From Viscum album (taxonomy: Eukaryota > Streptophyta > Magnoliopsida > Santalales > Viscaceae): DNA of 64,000 bases. Every line of letters begins with the position of its first letter. The stretch's first letter is position 1. Under the pieces are notes generated by a model. That model was not told where the DNA came from, did no database searches, and was given only the letters and a program-made list of their open reading frames with translations. Both the position numbers and the translations under genes were made by a program. The stretch spans positions 1,390,440,688-1,390,504,687 of the forward strand of contig OY728131.1 in NCBI GenBank assembly GCA_963277665.1. The letters run 5' to 3'. Shown piece by piece: positions 13,337-25,724 of the stretch.

Positions 13337-14402
13337 AAGAAGATATTCCTGAAACATTTACCCCAGAAGATTTTCTACCCTATGTTGATGAACAGGCTTT
13401 TCAAAACCCAAATCAGGCATTTCTTAAAAATCATCCCAGTGATAGTATCATTGGTGATGTAAATAAACATGTAAGGACTAGAAGTTCCTTAAGAAATGAA
13501 TTAGAACATCTAGCATTTCTTTCCCAATTAGAACCTAAAAGCACTAATGAAGCTTTAGGTGATGATGATTGGATTAAAGCCATGCAAGATAAACTATATG
13601 AATTCGAAAGGAATAAATTCTAGACATTGGATGAAAGACCTAAGGAAACTTATGTAATTGGAGTTAAATGGGTTTTCAGAAATAAATGTGATGAAAATGG
13701 AATCATAGTACGAAATAAAGTTAGACTTGTTGCTAAAGGCTATAATCAGCAAGAGGGAATAGACTATGAAGAAACCTATGCTCCAGTAGCTAGACTTGAA
13801 TCTATCCGTATTCTACTTATCATTGCAGCATTGTTTAATTTCAAACTTTTCCAAAATGGATGTGAAATGTGATTTTATTAATGGTTATGTTCAAGAGAAA
13901 GTTTTTGTTGAACAACCTCCTGTCTTTGAAGATACAAAACATCCTGATTATGTTTTTAGACTAACTAAAGCTCTATATTGCCTTAAACAAGCCCCACGTG
14001 CATGGTATGATAGACTGACACGATTTTTGCTTCAAAATAACTATGTTATGGGAAATGAAAATCCAATCCTTTTTAAAATAAGATAAGAAAAATGTTTTCA
14101 TTGATCAAATTTTTGTTGATGACATCATATTTGGTTCAACTCAGCAATCTTTGACCGACTCTTTTGCAAGTCTAATGAAATATGATTTTGAAATGAGTAT
14201 GATGGGTGAGTTAACATTTTTCCTTGGTTTTCAAATTTCTCAAAAACCAGAAGGAACCTACATATATCAACATAAGTATATTAATGATCTTATCAAAAAA
14301 TATGGTTATGACAACAATAAAAGTATTAGTACTCCCATTGGTACCTCAAACTCTTTAGACCTTCATGAAGCTGGGAAACCAGTAGATCAAAAATCTTTAT
14401 AG
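13337..14402 (+). pseudogene. pol: copia reverse transcriptase, inactivated
   Basis: The RT (RVT_2 type) is recognisable from [11 protein letters not shown] and [29 protein letters not shown] (around 13670-13810), then [36 protein letters not shown] (about 13975), and the catalytic FVDDIIFGS (about 14112, the family's YVDD with Y to F). A stop at 13621 precedes the core, a single-base insertion near 13855 shifts the frame, and another shift near 14080 separates the thumb side. It would copy the RNA into DNA. A divergent linker between integrase and RT covers about 13337-13600. Confidence 0.88.
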
Positions 14403-15054
14403 GTATGATAGGAAGTCTACAATACTTAACAGCTAGTCGACCATACTTAATGTTTTTAGTATGCTTATGTGCAAGATATCAATCCAATCCTAAGGGATCT
14501 CACCTAAAGGCAGTAAAAAAAATTTTCCCTACCTTAAGGGAACCATGGATCTAGGATTATTTTATACTTCTGGAAATGATTTTATCTTAAAATGCTTTTT
14601 TGATGCTCACTTTAGTGGATGTAGAATGGATAGAAAAAGTACATCCGTAACATATCATTTCTTAGGAGATTCATTAATTTCTTGGTCCTGCAAGAAGCAA
14701 CATTCTGAAGCACTCTCCACTGCTGAAGCTGAATATGTAGCAGCTGGAAGTTGTTGTGCTCAAGTGTTGTGGATGCAACACACACTCACAGACTATGGCT
14801 TGAGTTTTACTAAAACACAAATTTTGTGTGATAACACTAGTGCCATTTCCCTCAGTAAGAACTCTGCACATCAATCCTGTGCAAAACACATAGATATTAG
14901 GCATTACTTTCTTAGGGATCACACACTCAAAGGAGATATTATTCTCCAGTTTATCAGAACGCAAGATCAACTTGTTGATATTTTCACAAAATATTTTCCT
15001 TGTGATAGATTTGAATACATTAAACAGATGTTTGGAATGATAACTATAAGGTAA
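14403..15054 (+). pseudogene. pol: copia RNase H, C-terminal part of pol
   Basis: It continues from RT after two small frameshifts (about 14403 and 14530) and is then open for 169 codons. GSLQYLTASRPYL marks the RT/RNase H connection. RNase H residues are seen in AEAEYVAAG (about 14721) and LCDNTSAISLSKN (about 14825). The first catalytic region reads FDAHFSGCRMDRKSTS, where the family has a second aspartate in place of the histidine. The ending (DQLVDIFTKYF...FEYIKQMFGM) is a typical copia pol C-terminus. It would remove the RNA strand during reverse transcription. Confidence 0.88.
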
Positions 15055-15863
15055 TCATTCCTCATTAACTTTATGTTGAAATAGTCTCCTGACAGCAATA
15101 AACTCTTTTTCATAGGGGGGTACATTTGATTGTTAGTTTAACAAAGTTTTTCAAAACCTGTTTTCAAACATTTCAGAATTAAAAATCCGGAATAGAATTT
15201 CCAGAAACTTAAATTTCCAGAAGGGATATGTTGATATAAAAGACTTCTGGAATCAAAGACTTTGTTTTGAACACTTCCGGAATGAAAAATTTTCGTACTG
15301 ATATTTTATTTACGGGATTTTCATACCAAATCTTCCATAAAAAGTTATTTCGTTTTCAAAATTTTGTAATGAAATTTTCGTACTGAGTTTTCATTACTGA
15401 GATTTTTTTTCGTAGTAAGTTTTCCAAATTTTGTCTTTTCATAATAAAGATTTTTTTGGTTTTCGTAAGAATATTACCCATTACGAATAATCCTCCTAAG
15501 CCAATCTGATAGGTATGTTTTTCTTTACCCATGTTTTCGTAGTCATATTTTACTTGCTGGCATTTTCTTTTATTTTGTTTTCGGATTATAATTTTCTTAA
15601 TTATTTGTTTTAATAAAAACCTCAAAAGATCGGATTCAAGAGAATTGGTTTTCGACCGTCAGATCTGATCTCAGCTTATCACAACCGTTCGATCAACCGT
15701 GGAAGTTGAACCGTCATCTCATTGCCTATATAAAGGGGACCCAAATAGTTGTCCCACATCCGTTTTCAAGATCTCGCATCCCGAAGCTCTGCCCCTCAGT
15801 TTTAAGGCCGTTCCGAACTTCAGCTTTCTCCGTTCCGAACTTCTTAGAGGTCTTCAGATCCGA
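15055..15863 (+). other. Spacer between pol and extra ORF, with a G-rich tract
   Basis: No gene is seen. A purine run (ATAGGGGGGTA, about 15112-15122) follows the end of pol and resembles an internal polypurine tract. The rest is T-rich, with repeats of TTTTCGTA and TTCCGGAA type. The frame of the downstream ORF is open from 15699, and the better start is the ATG at 15864. Confidence 0.6.
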
Positions 15864-18278
15864 ATGTCTGTGGAAGTAGCTTCGCAAGACATTTCTTCCT
15901 CCAAACCGATTTCGAAGTGGTTAGTATACAAAGAGAGGCTGGTCCATCCGGATTTCTTCAACAAGTACAATTCTCTTATTTCCAAGAACATCATGCTAAA
16001 TGGTTGGGAAGATGTTGCTGTGTCAAATCCCGGGAATCAAGATGAAGTGTATTCAGACTTACTTGTTTAGTTCTATGAAACAGTTTGTTTTCTTAATGAA
16101 GATGGAAAGGAGAAATTGTCTTTTAAGTCTTATGGTAAGACTAATAAGCTTTCATATGCCAAGGCAGCCAGCTTGGTAGGGTTAAATAATAAAGGTGAAG
16201 CTGAGTTTATATCTAATGTGTTGCCGGATTCAAAAGCTAGTTTTGACAGGGAAAAATCTTTATAAACTCTCGGACTGGCGGATGACAAGGCTCCGAAGAT
16301 TGCAAGTTTATCTACAAATTTCTGGATTATGGAGTTATGGGTACAATGTCTTATCGTACCGAGGAAGGGTGACAAAGATAGCTTGAAGAAGAGTGATATC
16401 TACATCCTAGATTTTCTGATAAATCTGAGGAAGTTTAATTTGATGAAGCACATTCTTATCACTCTTTAGAATTTGAAGAAAGGAAATATGAGATCCCAGA
16501 TTATTATGTATCCACCAATCCTCTCCAAGTTGATAGTTCAGTGTCTTGAGTCTTTCATGGAGTCATGAAAATCTAAGCCGAGGGTTTGCAAGATTATGCT
16601 GGTGAGTGATGGTACACTCAAAAGAATGGATGTAGCCTTTGACAAGGAGTCTGGATAGTTTATTGATCTACCTGCTCAAAAAGAATCAGTTCTGAAAGTT
16701 GCTGATCCGGAATCCTCTAAACCGGTAAGGAAGAGAAAGCTGAAGGAAGTGTAAGTAGAAGCCGAGGATCCCATGTCTAAAGAAGTTCATTCTGCACCTC
16801 CAAAACCAAAGATGAAGAAATCTTACCCAGATGAGGTTGTTAATAAATTGAGGGAGATGAAATAAAAGAGAGTGCAAGGGGAGACTCAGTTTGGCTTGGA
16901 CCCTGCGGAGGATAAAGCCTTGAAGGAAAGAACTGCCGATGAGCTAGAAAAAAAAGCAAAAGAAAAGAAGCTCAATAAGAAGATGACTGAAGCAGAGGTA
17001 GCTCAGGCTTTGTTGAAATTCAATGATATGGTTTCTGTGAACATTCATATTCCGAGATCCTTTTCATTGGAATCTATACCTGAGACTCCGGGAAGAAAAT
17101 TTGTTGCTCCGGAAGAAGCTGTTGCTAAGATTGATGAAGAAGTAGAGCAAGTTGAGCAAGTGGAAGAAGAAGAAGATGTTGCTGAAGGAAGTGGTGAAAC
17201 CGGAGATGTGTTGAAACAAGTAGATGATTATAAAGGGACACCTTCGGAAGACTTATCGCTCCGAAATTCAGAATCTGAATCTTCGACGCTAGTCACTCTA
17301 GTAATGGAAGAAGAGAAAGGAGAAGAATAAGTAGCTTATAATGGAGAAGAAGAACAACATTTACATGATATTTTTCAGATGGAAAACGTAGAGGTTGGTG
17401 TTCAGGAAGTTGCTGATGAGGAAGATAATGTTGTCCAAGTCTCTAATAGTGAAAAGAAATCTACGGAACATGATTCTATTCCGAAAAATGACAAGGGAAA
17501 GCAAATTCTTTCTGATACTACAAGCTCAGAAATGATGAAGAGAAATGAAGTTGGTAGTTCTTCAAAGAGAAAGATTGACCTTATTGAAGAAGAAAATTCT
17601 CCATGCAGAGTCTCAGATTCGGAGTCATCTTCGGTGGGGCATGACATTGTTGTTTAGTCCTTAAAGAAGTTGGTGGGAACCATTCCGACCTTCTCAAGTA
17701 TCGATTCAAGATGCCAGATGCTCCGACATGCTTTAAATCAGAAATCAGACTCTGTATGTATGGTTATGGACAAGTGTGTTGAAATAGAGGCTTAGTTCAA
17801 AACGTTCTTTGTTGGCTACGAAGTCCATAGAAAATCATGCAAGATGATGAAAAACTGGTCGAGGAAGGGTGTAGAAGAGATAAGGCTATTTGATGAATTT
17901 CAAGACAATGTCAAAGATGCCATTGAGACTGAGGACAGGAAGATAAATGAGCTGACTTCTTCCTTTGAAGAGAAGCTGACAGATGAAAAGAACTTTCAGA
18001 TTCAAGAAGTCATAGATCTGAATGGGAAGCTAAATTCTGTCTCTGAAAACTGGAAGTTTGAAAGGGATCATCAGATTGAGTTTCAAGAGAAATTGAAGGC
18101 TCAGGAAGAAAAGATCAAAGCTCAGGAAGAAAAGATTCAAGCCCAGGAAGAAAAGATTGAAGATCAATCTGCATGAATAGTGGTCTTAGAGAAGAAAGCT
18201 GAAAAACATCATAAAGTCTTAAAGAATATCAAGACTATTCTTAAGAGTCTCATGGCGAAGGAAAAAGATCCAAAATAG
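15864..18278 (+). pseudogene. Extra 'env-like' ORF after pol: globular N-terminus, acidic middle, coiled-coil C-terminus
   Basis: From the ATG at 15864 to the TAG at 18276-18278 the sequence stays in one frame for 804 codons. It is broken by 11 stops (16068, 16263, 16467, 16566, 16656, 16752, 16863, 17328, 17655, 17793, 18174) and no frameshift. The N-terminal part (KWLVYKERLVHPDFFNKYNS...WEDVAVSN...FYETVCFLNEDG) resembles the putative plant transposon protein domain found in other plant extra ORFs. It is followed by Lys/Pro-rich and very acidic segments (EEEEDVAEGSGETGDV), then a long coiled coil ending in repeats of AQEEKI (about 18086-18164). I see no signal peptide or clear membrane segment, so 'env-like' describes position only. 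It corresponds to the third ORF known in SIRE-type elements; its function is unknown. Confidence 0.8.
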
Positions 18279-18681
18279 ACAGATCCTTTCTTTTTTTGTA
18301 TTTTCTTTTGTTTCCGACATTTCAAACTTAATGAAATTTGTGCTTGTCGTTTCTTTTGTTGTTGATACTAATCTTTCAGGTACATTGTTATTTTTTTCAT
18401 TCCCTCGAATTCTTTTTGAAAATCACAAAGGGGGAGAAGGAAAAGATACTTAAGAAAAAGAACTATAATAAGAGTTTATCTAAGGGGGGTTTCTCATTAA
18501 AGAATACCTTCTTATTCGTAATAAAATGTAACTCCGGAAATCTAGAATACGGTCCTTAGAGTTTCAAAGCCTAAGGAGGAGTAAGTCGTATTCATCAATA
18601 TCCTTAAAACAAAGGGAGATAAGCCTTAATGTTTTTCTTTCTTCATAGAATTTCTTTTTCGTAAGGATGTTTGTGATTTCC
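18279..18681 (+). other. 3' untranslated segment with a second polypurine tract
   Basis: Between the extra ORF and the 3' LTR. A strong purine run, AAAGGGGGAGAAGGAAAAGA (18427-18446), looks like the usual copia polypurine tract but lies 250 bp short of the LTR. No ORF of interest. Confidence 0.6.
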
Positions 18682-18696
18682 AAAAAAGGAAGAGAT
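18682..18696 (+). other. Polypurine tract next to 3' LTR
   Basis: AAAAAAGGAAGAGAT ends exactly where the LTR starts (TGTTG). It would prime plus-strand DNA synthesis. Confidence 0.85.
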
Positions 18697-19079
18697 TGTT
18701 GAGTCAATAAGGTTTTCCTTATGACTTTTCCATTCCTTCTTGTTTCGAAAATCACAAACACCATATCTATAAGGAAAATTTCTTTTATAAGGAATATTGA
18801 TTTTATAAGGAAAATCACATTTATAAGAAAAATTATCCTTATCATATTTTCATCCATATATTTCTTAAATATAAGATTCAGATACATTTCTATATTCTTG
18901 GACTTGTTTGAAACATTAATATAATGTATTCTGTTTATAGGATCTAAATTTTGGACAGGAACTGTAATAAAGTTTCACTCCGAAATCCAGATGAGAACTG
19001 TAATAAAGTTTCATTTCGAACGCCGGATACGAACTCTAATTAAGTTCTACATCAGATTCAGAATGCGAATCCTTATGAA

Positions 19080-19512
19080 GTTTGAAAATGAATTCTCATT
19101 ACGAATTCTTGTGATGAGTTCTCATTACGAATTCTGATAATGAATTCTCATTACGAATTCTGATAATGAATTCTCATCACGAATTCTGATGAAGAATTCT
19201 CATTACGAATTCTAATGAAGAATAATCATTACGAATTCTGATGATGAATTCTCATTACGAATTCTGATTATGAATTCTCATTACGAATTCTGATGATGAA
19301 TTCTCATTACAAATTCTGATGAAGAATACTCATTATGAATTATGATGAATAATTCTCATTACGAATTCTAATGATGATTTTTCATAACGAATTATGATGA
19401 AGAATATTCATTACGAAATCTGATGAAGAATTCTCATTACGAATTCTGATGATGAATTCTCATAACGAATTCTGATGACGAATTCTCATTCCGAATTCTT
19501 ATTCCGAATTCA
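19080..19512 (+). repeat. Short tandem array built on GAATTC in 3' LTR
   Basis: The counterpart of the 5' LTR array, with the same two alternating 13-mers. The number and order of variant units differ somewhat between the two LTRs, so the array has changed since insertion. Confidence 0.85.
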
Positions 19513-19790
19513 CCTATTAAACAGAATCTGATCATCTTTGTTTTATACACTCCAAATTTATTTAGACTCCTAAAATTATCTTTGGTTAGGCTCCGAAATT
19601 TCATCTTCCTTAAGTTTTTATAATCTATCTACTCTTTATTATTTTCCTTACACTCTGAACCTTCACTCCGAATTGTTTCATTACGAACTTTTAAGTTATA
19701 TTTCAAAACGATGTCATACATTCTGTTAGAATTGTTTCGTTATAAAACGATGTCATCTATTTTGTTATAAACTAACCGTTGTCTAAGTGA

Positions 19791-19864
19791 CACGTGTACG
19801 GGTCCCTCCAATCATTAAGGAAAATATGACCGTTGGAGAAGGAGCCGACCTTACCTATAAATAG
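19791..19864 (+). promoter_or_regulatory. Core promoter of copia 3' LTR: G-box, MSA-like site, TATA box
   Basis: CACGTG at 19791-19796, TGACCGTTGGA at 19827-19837 and CTATAAATAG at 19855-19864. The middle motif read on the minus strand is TCCAACGGTCA, which fits the plant MSA consensus (core AACGG) bound by three-repeat MYB factors in G2/M. Whether it works here is not known. If active, this copy would drive transcription outward into the flank. Confidence 0.65.
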
Positions 19865-20625
19865 GATCTTATTTGAAAGAGCTCATAACTAATTGATGGA
19901 TGAACAACTTGGTTATTGTGCATACATGCTTGAAGTGATTTCTAGAGAGAGAGGCTCTTATTAACTCTCAAAGAATCATGTGACTCCGAATGTTCGTTAT
20001 TACAGAGGTGTTGACTACCTTGAAGTTCGAGGGCTTCCTTGTTGAGGAAGATAGAGGTTGCCAACTACCTTGAAGTGGAGGGCTTGCGGGGATAGTAAGA
20101 CAGAGATAATCCGATCTTCGTATCGAGGGCTTACCCTGGTGTGGGTAAGACAGACATGTTTGAAAGTATAAACCAAGGGACCTTTATCCAAGAATTTTGG
20201 ATACCCTTCTCTTTGGGTTAAAAGACTTATATCTTGTTACTTGTAGTTTTACTACGTGTTCATATTCCGCTACAATTTGTATTATAAAGAAAGTATAACT
20301 TTCTTATACTCTCTTACGTATACTCTGTTTCATTTAGATTCTATACTTTTTAAGGTAGAATCTCATATTGTAATTTTTGTTAAGTTTCAATTTCCGGAAC
20401 CATTTTTCCGGAACCTACTTTTGGAATCTCTTTCCATGTTTGCATTCAGTGTTAGAGGTGTTGTGAATTTTCTTAGTTTAACTTTGTTAAACTTAGCCCT
20501 TTTCTTTGCTTAAGGAAAACATAGTTATTTGTAACTAACTTTAAAGATTCCAAAGGAATTTTTAAAGTATACAATTCACCCCCCTCTTATATTTTGAGCA
20601 TCTACATCACTATTTCGATCCTACA

Positions 20626-20630
20626 TTACC
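20626..20630. repeat. Target-site duplication TTACC, right copy
   Basis: Exact match to 7857-7861, directly after the CA end of the 3' LTR. The pair shows that the two LTRs belong to one insertion and have not been shuffled by recombination. Confidence 0.95.
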
Positions 20631-23600
20631 GTTTATGATTCTATGAAAAAAAATAAATCAAAGAAGTTTAACATCCTATTGTAAAGAATTCTAGGGTGGG
20701 GATTCATAACAATGGTTAATGTAGGGTTTACACTCAGGCGACCCTTTTTAGATTACCTTGTAGTGAGTACGACACAAAAGAGGGCATGTTGAGGTAACAT
20801 GGGGTATGGATCAATGTAAATAACAACAAAATAGTATTATATCCTAAGGAGTAATGTTGGATGGGACCTAAAAAGGGATATATAATATCATGTATGGTGT
20901 TTAATTATCTAAAATATGGCCTGATAGATGACGGTTAGTATGAAATATGACCAAAATGGATTCAAATTACAATCGTGTGATAGTATAGCTATGTAAGGGA
21001 AGGATTTAAATGATCTCAAGAAAAATATATCCTTATGAAGACAAAAATATAAGGTTAATTATCTTTGGTTTGAATATTATAGAGGAATCCAATAAATACC
21101 TTAAATATAGGAATAAAAGGCCACATAGTTCTAATAAAATACTTAAAGGTCTTATTATCAGATCATACCATGCAATTAGTATTATGTCAAGCAGTTTTAA
21201 ATCATGTTAAATGATATATGTGGGGAAGTTTGGAAATTTTTTATGGGGTTTCAAGAAATTGAGAGGAATCCTATATATCCTATGAAGATAAGAATCATAT
21301 TCCAAGTAGTTATAAAGGTATAGGAATCTAATCTATAATTTTTTTTAAAACAAAGGATCAAACCAGACTTCTGGAAATGAGGACTCCCAGAGATGTTCCA
21401 TTAAGAGTATGTACCTCTGAATGAAAACAAAATTTAGGCTAGGATTACACCTAATATGTAGGCCAATAATGGAATCATTTTAATTATTTAATTACATGAC
21501 CTTTTTAGACTACTGACCCAACATGAGTCATTCTTACCATGATAAATAAGAGATAATAAATTATCAAACACATTTCATATCAGTATAATATAGAATTTAG
21601 ACAGGTCCTATACACTGAGGCTACCCTTAGAGAAATATGGTTATATGTCTCATGGATAATATTTCTTTATGGGATGAAGTATTGTATTCTACATGGATTA
21701 TTGTTATGTGACAGATATATAGTTTTATTATGGTATTAACGGGGAATATGGCCACTTGAGAAAACCAATGAAAACCTGTTACACATAGATCTGGAACCTT
21801 CCTGTGAAATATAAAATATCCTATTTATAATTGTATTAGGATTCCCTAATGTTCTTATCTTCCTCACCATCTAATGGGTATGGAACGATAATTGAACTCA
21901 TAATGATTAATTTCCCATGATTTATAATATATTTGGGATGATATTATCAACTTACAAATATGTGGAATGCCGTGAATGATACATACTTATGGGGGAATGG
22001 TAAATACTTTAGGGGAGTCAAGTGAACCCTTGGGTGTTGAAAGATTGCATGAATGTCATCGTATTATGAAACTGTGTAAAAGAGATGGTGGTCATGTGAT
22101 CACATAATGTAAGACGGTTTGTGTGATTTGATGATTACATGGGGGTCATATGATTATGTAACCAGTGTTATTTTTGGAAATAAAATGACATGGTTACATG
22201 ACCAAGAGATAATGACATGATTCCATAACTAATAGGATCCCATATTATCATTTAACTAATGGCCCATCATGCGATCGACTATTGTGGAAGTGGTTATGCA
22301 TTAATGACTTTTAGGAATAATTTAATCATTTTATGTAGGGTCACCCATTCATTTAAGTTCCCATCCATCAAAGATACTAAAAAATTTAAATGAGAGATTG
22401 TGAATTTTTATGATATCATTTTCTCTATCTATTTACTTCCATTCAAAATGTTTTCTTCATATATCAAGGTTTTTTATTAGTGGTGTTTATATGCATATCA
22501 TCTCATATATCTACACCACTTCATAAAAATATAAAGACCCCTATATAGGTTTGAGTTCATGAAGGACATTCATGTATGTCTATGTTTTCTCATGTTCACT
22601 GTGTGAAAAATTTCAATAATAATTGATGGTATCATCAAGTGCATCACATTACAAAGACAGATCGTAAAAAGGGGTCTGTCCTGGATAACCTATTTGAAGA
22701 TGGTCAAATGATCCATTTAGGTTTATGCACTCAAAAATCCCTAAGAAAATCAATATAATTAATTTAAAATAAGAGATCAAACCATCATGGAAATCATCGA
22801 TCACATGATTCTTTCAGAATTAGGTGATCATCTATCACCATCACATCACATAATGAACAATGATCCTGACAATAACCCTTTATACAAAATTTATTTCACT
22901 TATTTTTGGGATATCACATAAAGCATCAAGGGTTACATGATCATGTAACAATATCAGATGAGCCTCATGTGGTTATGAAATCCAGACATAGATTGTATTT
23001 CCTAAATGACTTTACAACAAAATGGTATTATATTTTTCTTATTTTCAATATATCATATTTATAATGTTTTTTTTAAAGGTTTTCACAATGAATAATGAGT
23101 CATGTGAAGTCATTCAATGCCTTTTCAAGATATTCTTTTCAAATGACGACATTAACGGATAACCATATTACAACTATAATGAAGAATAGATATCATATAA
23201 ATTATAGAATTATTCAAATATATTTTGTTATAAAATATGTGTTTAGATACAAATTTCATGTTATGGCTATGTCAATAAATGATTATACATAAATAAAAAA
23301 ACAATGTGTATCTCAATTAATTGCCCTTAATATTCCAAAGGACATTAAAAAAGTCCCAAAAATCATAATGATAGAGTATAGTGATATATTATATTTATAT
23401 GCCTATATTTTATATATAATGAGTTATATTAACATTGATAAAAGAAAGGGAATGAGACTTATTAGTATTTTTATAAAAACAACTTTTGAAATATCTTATT
23501 GCATGAGAATTTACAAATGAAACTTAATTTATATGATTGATATGACCATTATGGTTGTTTTATATTCCATGAATTGGGTAATATATTATTCAATGATAAA

Positions 23601-25724
23601 GATAAAATTTTATCCTCTAAGGAAGAATAGAATGACAATAATCTATAATTAAAATTGAATGTCAATTCATGAAATTGGATTTCATGCACTAAAATAAAGT
23701 TTCTATTTTGTTATTTCATCCAATTGATATAAATCCATGAACTGTTATTATAGAGAAACTATAACAACCTGATATTTAATAAAAATATTCGTTTATTTAT
23801 ATATTTATTTATTATTTTTTAAATTAAACATTAAATCTATTTAAAACAATTTGTAAATAACTATTACATTTACTAATAATGAAACATAAAAAGTTAATAA
23901 AAAATTTATAATGAATATTTGGTAAATACTGTTAATATATGTTATATTTATGTAAATATTAAATTACTAACTTGATTTTTTTTTTCATAATATTCTTTTA
24001 AAAAATTAATGGAATTACAATTAGACACTGAAAATAAAATGATGATTAATTATAAGTACTCAAAATTAGAGACGTCATATTTTATTAAGTTATTATAACA
24101 GTTTACATTAAAATAATTATAATTTTTATTTTATACCTATTGGTAAACTTATATTTCAAAAGAAAGGTATTTATTAAATAATATTAATTACAACGTAACC
24201 TAATTAATGTAAACTAAATTAATATAACTATAAAATAAGGTATATGATATTTTATTATAAAATATATATAATATTCTTTAAAAACAAATTTATAATTTAC
24301 ATTTAAAATTTTAACACGTAAAAAATATATAATTGAATTATAAATTAGGTTTCTAATAATTAATTTTTTTATATTATATTATAATATTGATAATATAATT
24401 TTATTTAAAAATTACGACAAGTCAAAGTAAAAAACGGCAATCAAAACATATTGTCAGGTGAGAGATCCGCCTCAAGGCCAGGAGAAAACCAAAACTAAGG
24501 GGACACCATCTGGGGTAGGGGTTATCGATCAGGACTAAGACAATCTGGGTTCAAGTGATGGACTCTGATGAATCTTGGATAGAGATTGAGGTCGAACACA
24601 GTAGGTCGAGCTTGAAGGAAGATGTTCGAGCTCAGATGTGTTTATATTCAAGGTGTCAAGAATAGTTGTGGGCGAGCGAGGTCGAAATGGAGCTTGATGT
24701 CAGGGATATATAGGTTAACGTAGATCAATTGTATGATGTTTCAACCACCACTTTGGTTTTGGAAGGATTTGTCTATTTTTCATGGTGGTTCGAGTGGGAT
24801 CTAGTTGAAAATGGATTTCGTATTTTTGAGATATGTCTGGAGTTGTCCAAACTAGCAATAAGGTATTGTTTATATGATTTTTAGTTATTTAAATCTAATT
24901 CTATTGAATTATTTCTTTATTTATCTATTTTTCCACATCTCCCATTTTTTCCCTTGAATAAATTCTGAACTCATTTCCATGATTTCATATTTTTGTTTAT
25001 TCATTTTATAAGTTGATTTTTCTATTCATTTTTGAACCAAGAAATTAATGTTTTTAGTTTGAAATATTCATGTGATTATTTATTTTGGATTGATTATACT
25101 GTATATTTTTTATAAAACTAGAGCTTTATCTACAAGATGTACTTCCAAAAAATTGTAGTAAATAGATTCATCTCTATATTTTGTTTACCTTGTAGACAGT
25201 GTTTCAATGAGTATTAAATATATATTAAGCATCGATGTATATCTACAGCAGTAGGAAACCAATAATAAGAATGTTAAGGTGTAATTTTCAAAAAAGAACT
25301 GAAAAAATATATCATAAATATTGAAATAATATAAAAATATACCTTTTAATATTACATAATTGAATTTGGATATAAACAGGAAGCTCTATGGAAATATTAG
25401 GACAGTTCTGGGAATCCATGTTTGGGTTTTCCCAAGAAGGAATATTATGGTTTCCTCTGCTCATGTTTTTGGTAAGGGGGAAATATTTATTTTCAAGATT
25501 TTGATTATTCTAAAATCATATTTTCGCAAGACATAGTTTGAATTTATTTTTAAACATTGATCTTCTTTAAGGATTAAATGTATGTGATTTTGTTGTATAA
25601 AGTGAATTCTATTTTTAATAATTTTAATCTTCTGATGCTAAGGGGTTATTATTGTTAAGAATATTATTAGTGTGTTACAAATATTTACAAATATATATAT
25701 TTGATTATGACACTTTTATTCCGG
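20631..25724. other. AT-rich flank, no gene; old repeat DNA
   Basis: No coding frame with family signals. 22090-22950 has a cluster of palindromes (see 22932-22949). At about 23759 the sequence TATAACAACCTGATATT resembles the TGTAACAAC start of the old gypsy LTRs seen at 48511 and 63591, so this may be the beginning of another degraded + strand LTR. 24450-24860 is a richer island of mixed composition without a clear ORF. The block ends abruptly at the GC-rich gypsy element. Confidence 0.45.
22932..22949. repeat. Perfect 18-bp palindrome
   Basis: GTTACATGATCATGTAAC is identical to its reverse complement. Relatives lie at 22094-22105 (ATGTGATCACAT, also a perfect palindrome) and 22145-22162 (three differences). 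They could be degraded copies of one motif. Confidence 0.8.

Larger units (their letters stand above)
7862..20625 (+). mobile_element. Ty1/copia LTR retrotransposon, SIRE/Maximus-like, complete but inactivated
   Basis: A 12.76-kb element with all structural parts in order: 5' LTR, tRNA-Met-type primer site, gag, protease, integrase, reverse transcriptase, RNase H, an extra ORF, a polypurine tract and the 3' LTR. Integrase before RT is the copia order. A long gag with zinc knuckles, long LTRs and an extra ORF with a coiled-coil C-terminus after RNase H are known features of the SIRE/Maximus lineage. Gag-pol carries many stops plus several frameshifts, so this copy cannot make its own proteins. 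Comparing about 200 bases of the two LTRs by eye gave roughly 10% difference, which suggests an insertion a few million years old. The element is richer in AT than the gypsy element further right. Confidence 0.93.
18697..20625 (+). repeat. 3' LTR of copia element
   Basis: 1929 bp, the partner of the 5' LTR, with the same start (TGTTGAGTC) and the same final CTACA. It is directly preceded by a polypurine tract and followed by the TTACC duplication. It keeps a better-preserved upstream promoter motif than the 5' LTR (see 19827-19837). Confidence 0.95.

Noticed and set aside
24600..24890. Possible coding stretch in the mixed-composition island
   Set aside because: One frame has only a few stops over about 300 bases, but no motif or homologous pattern; this is compatible with chance.
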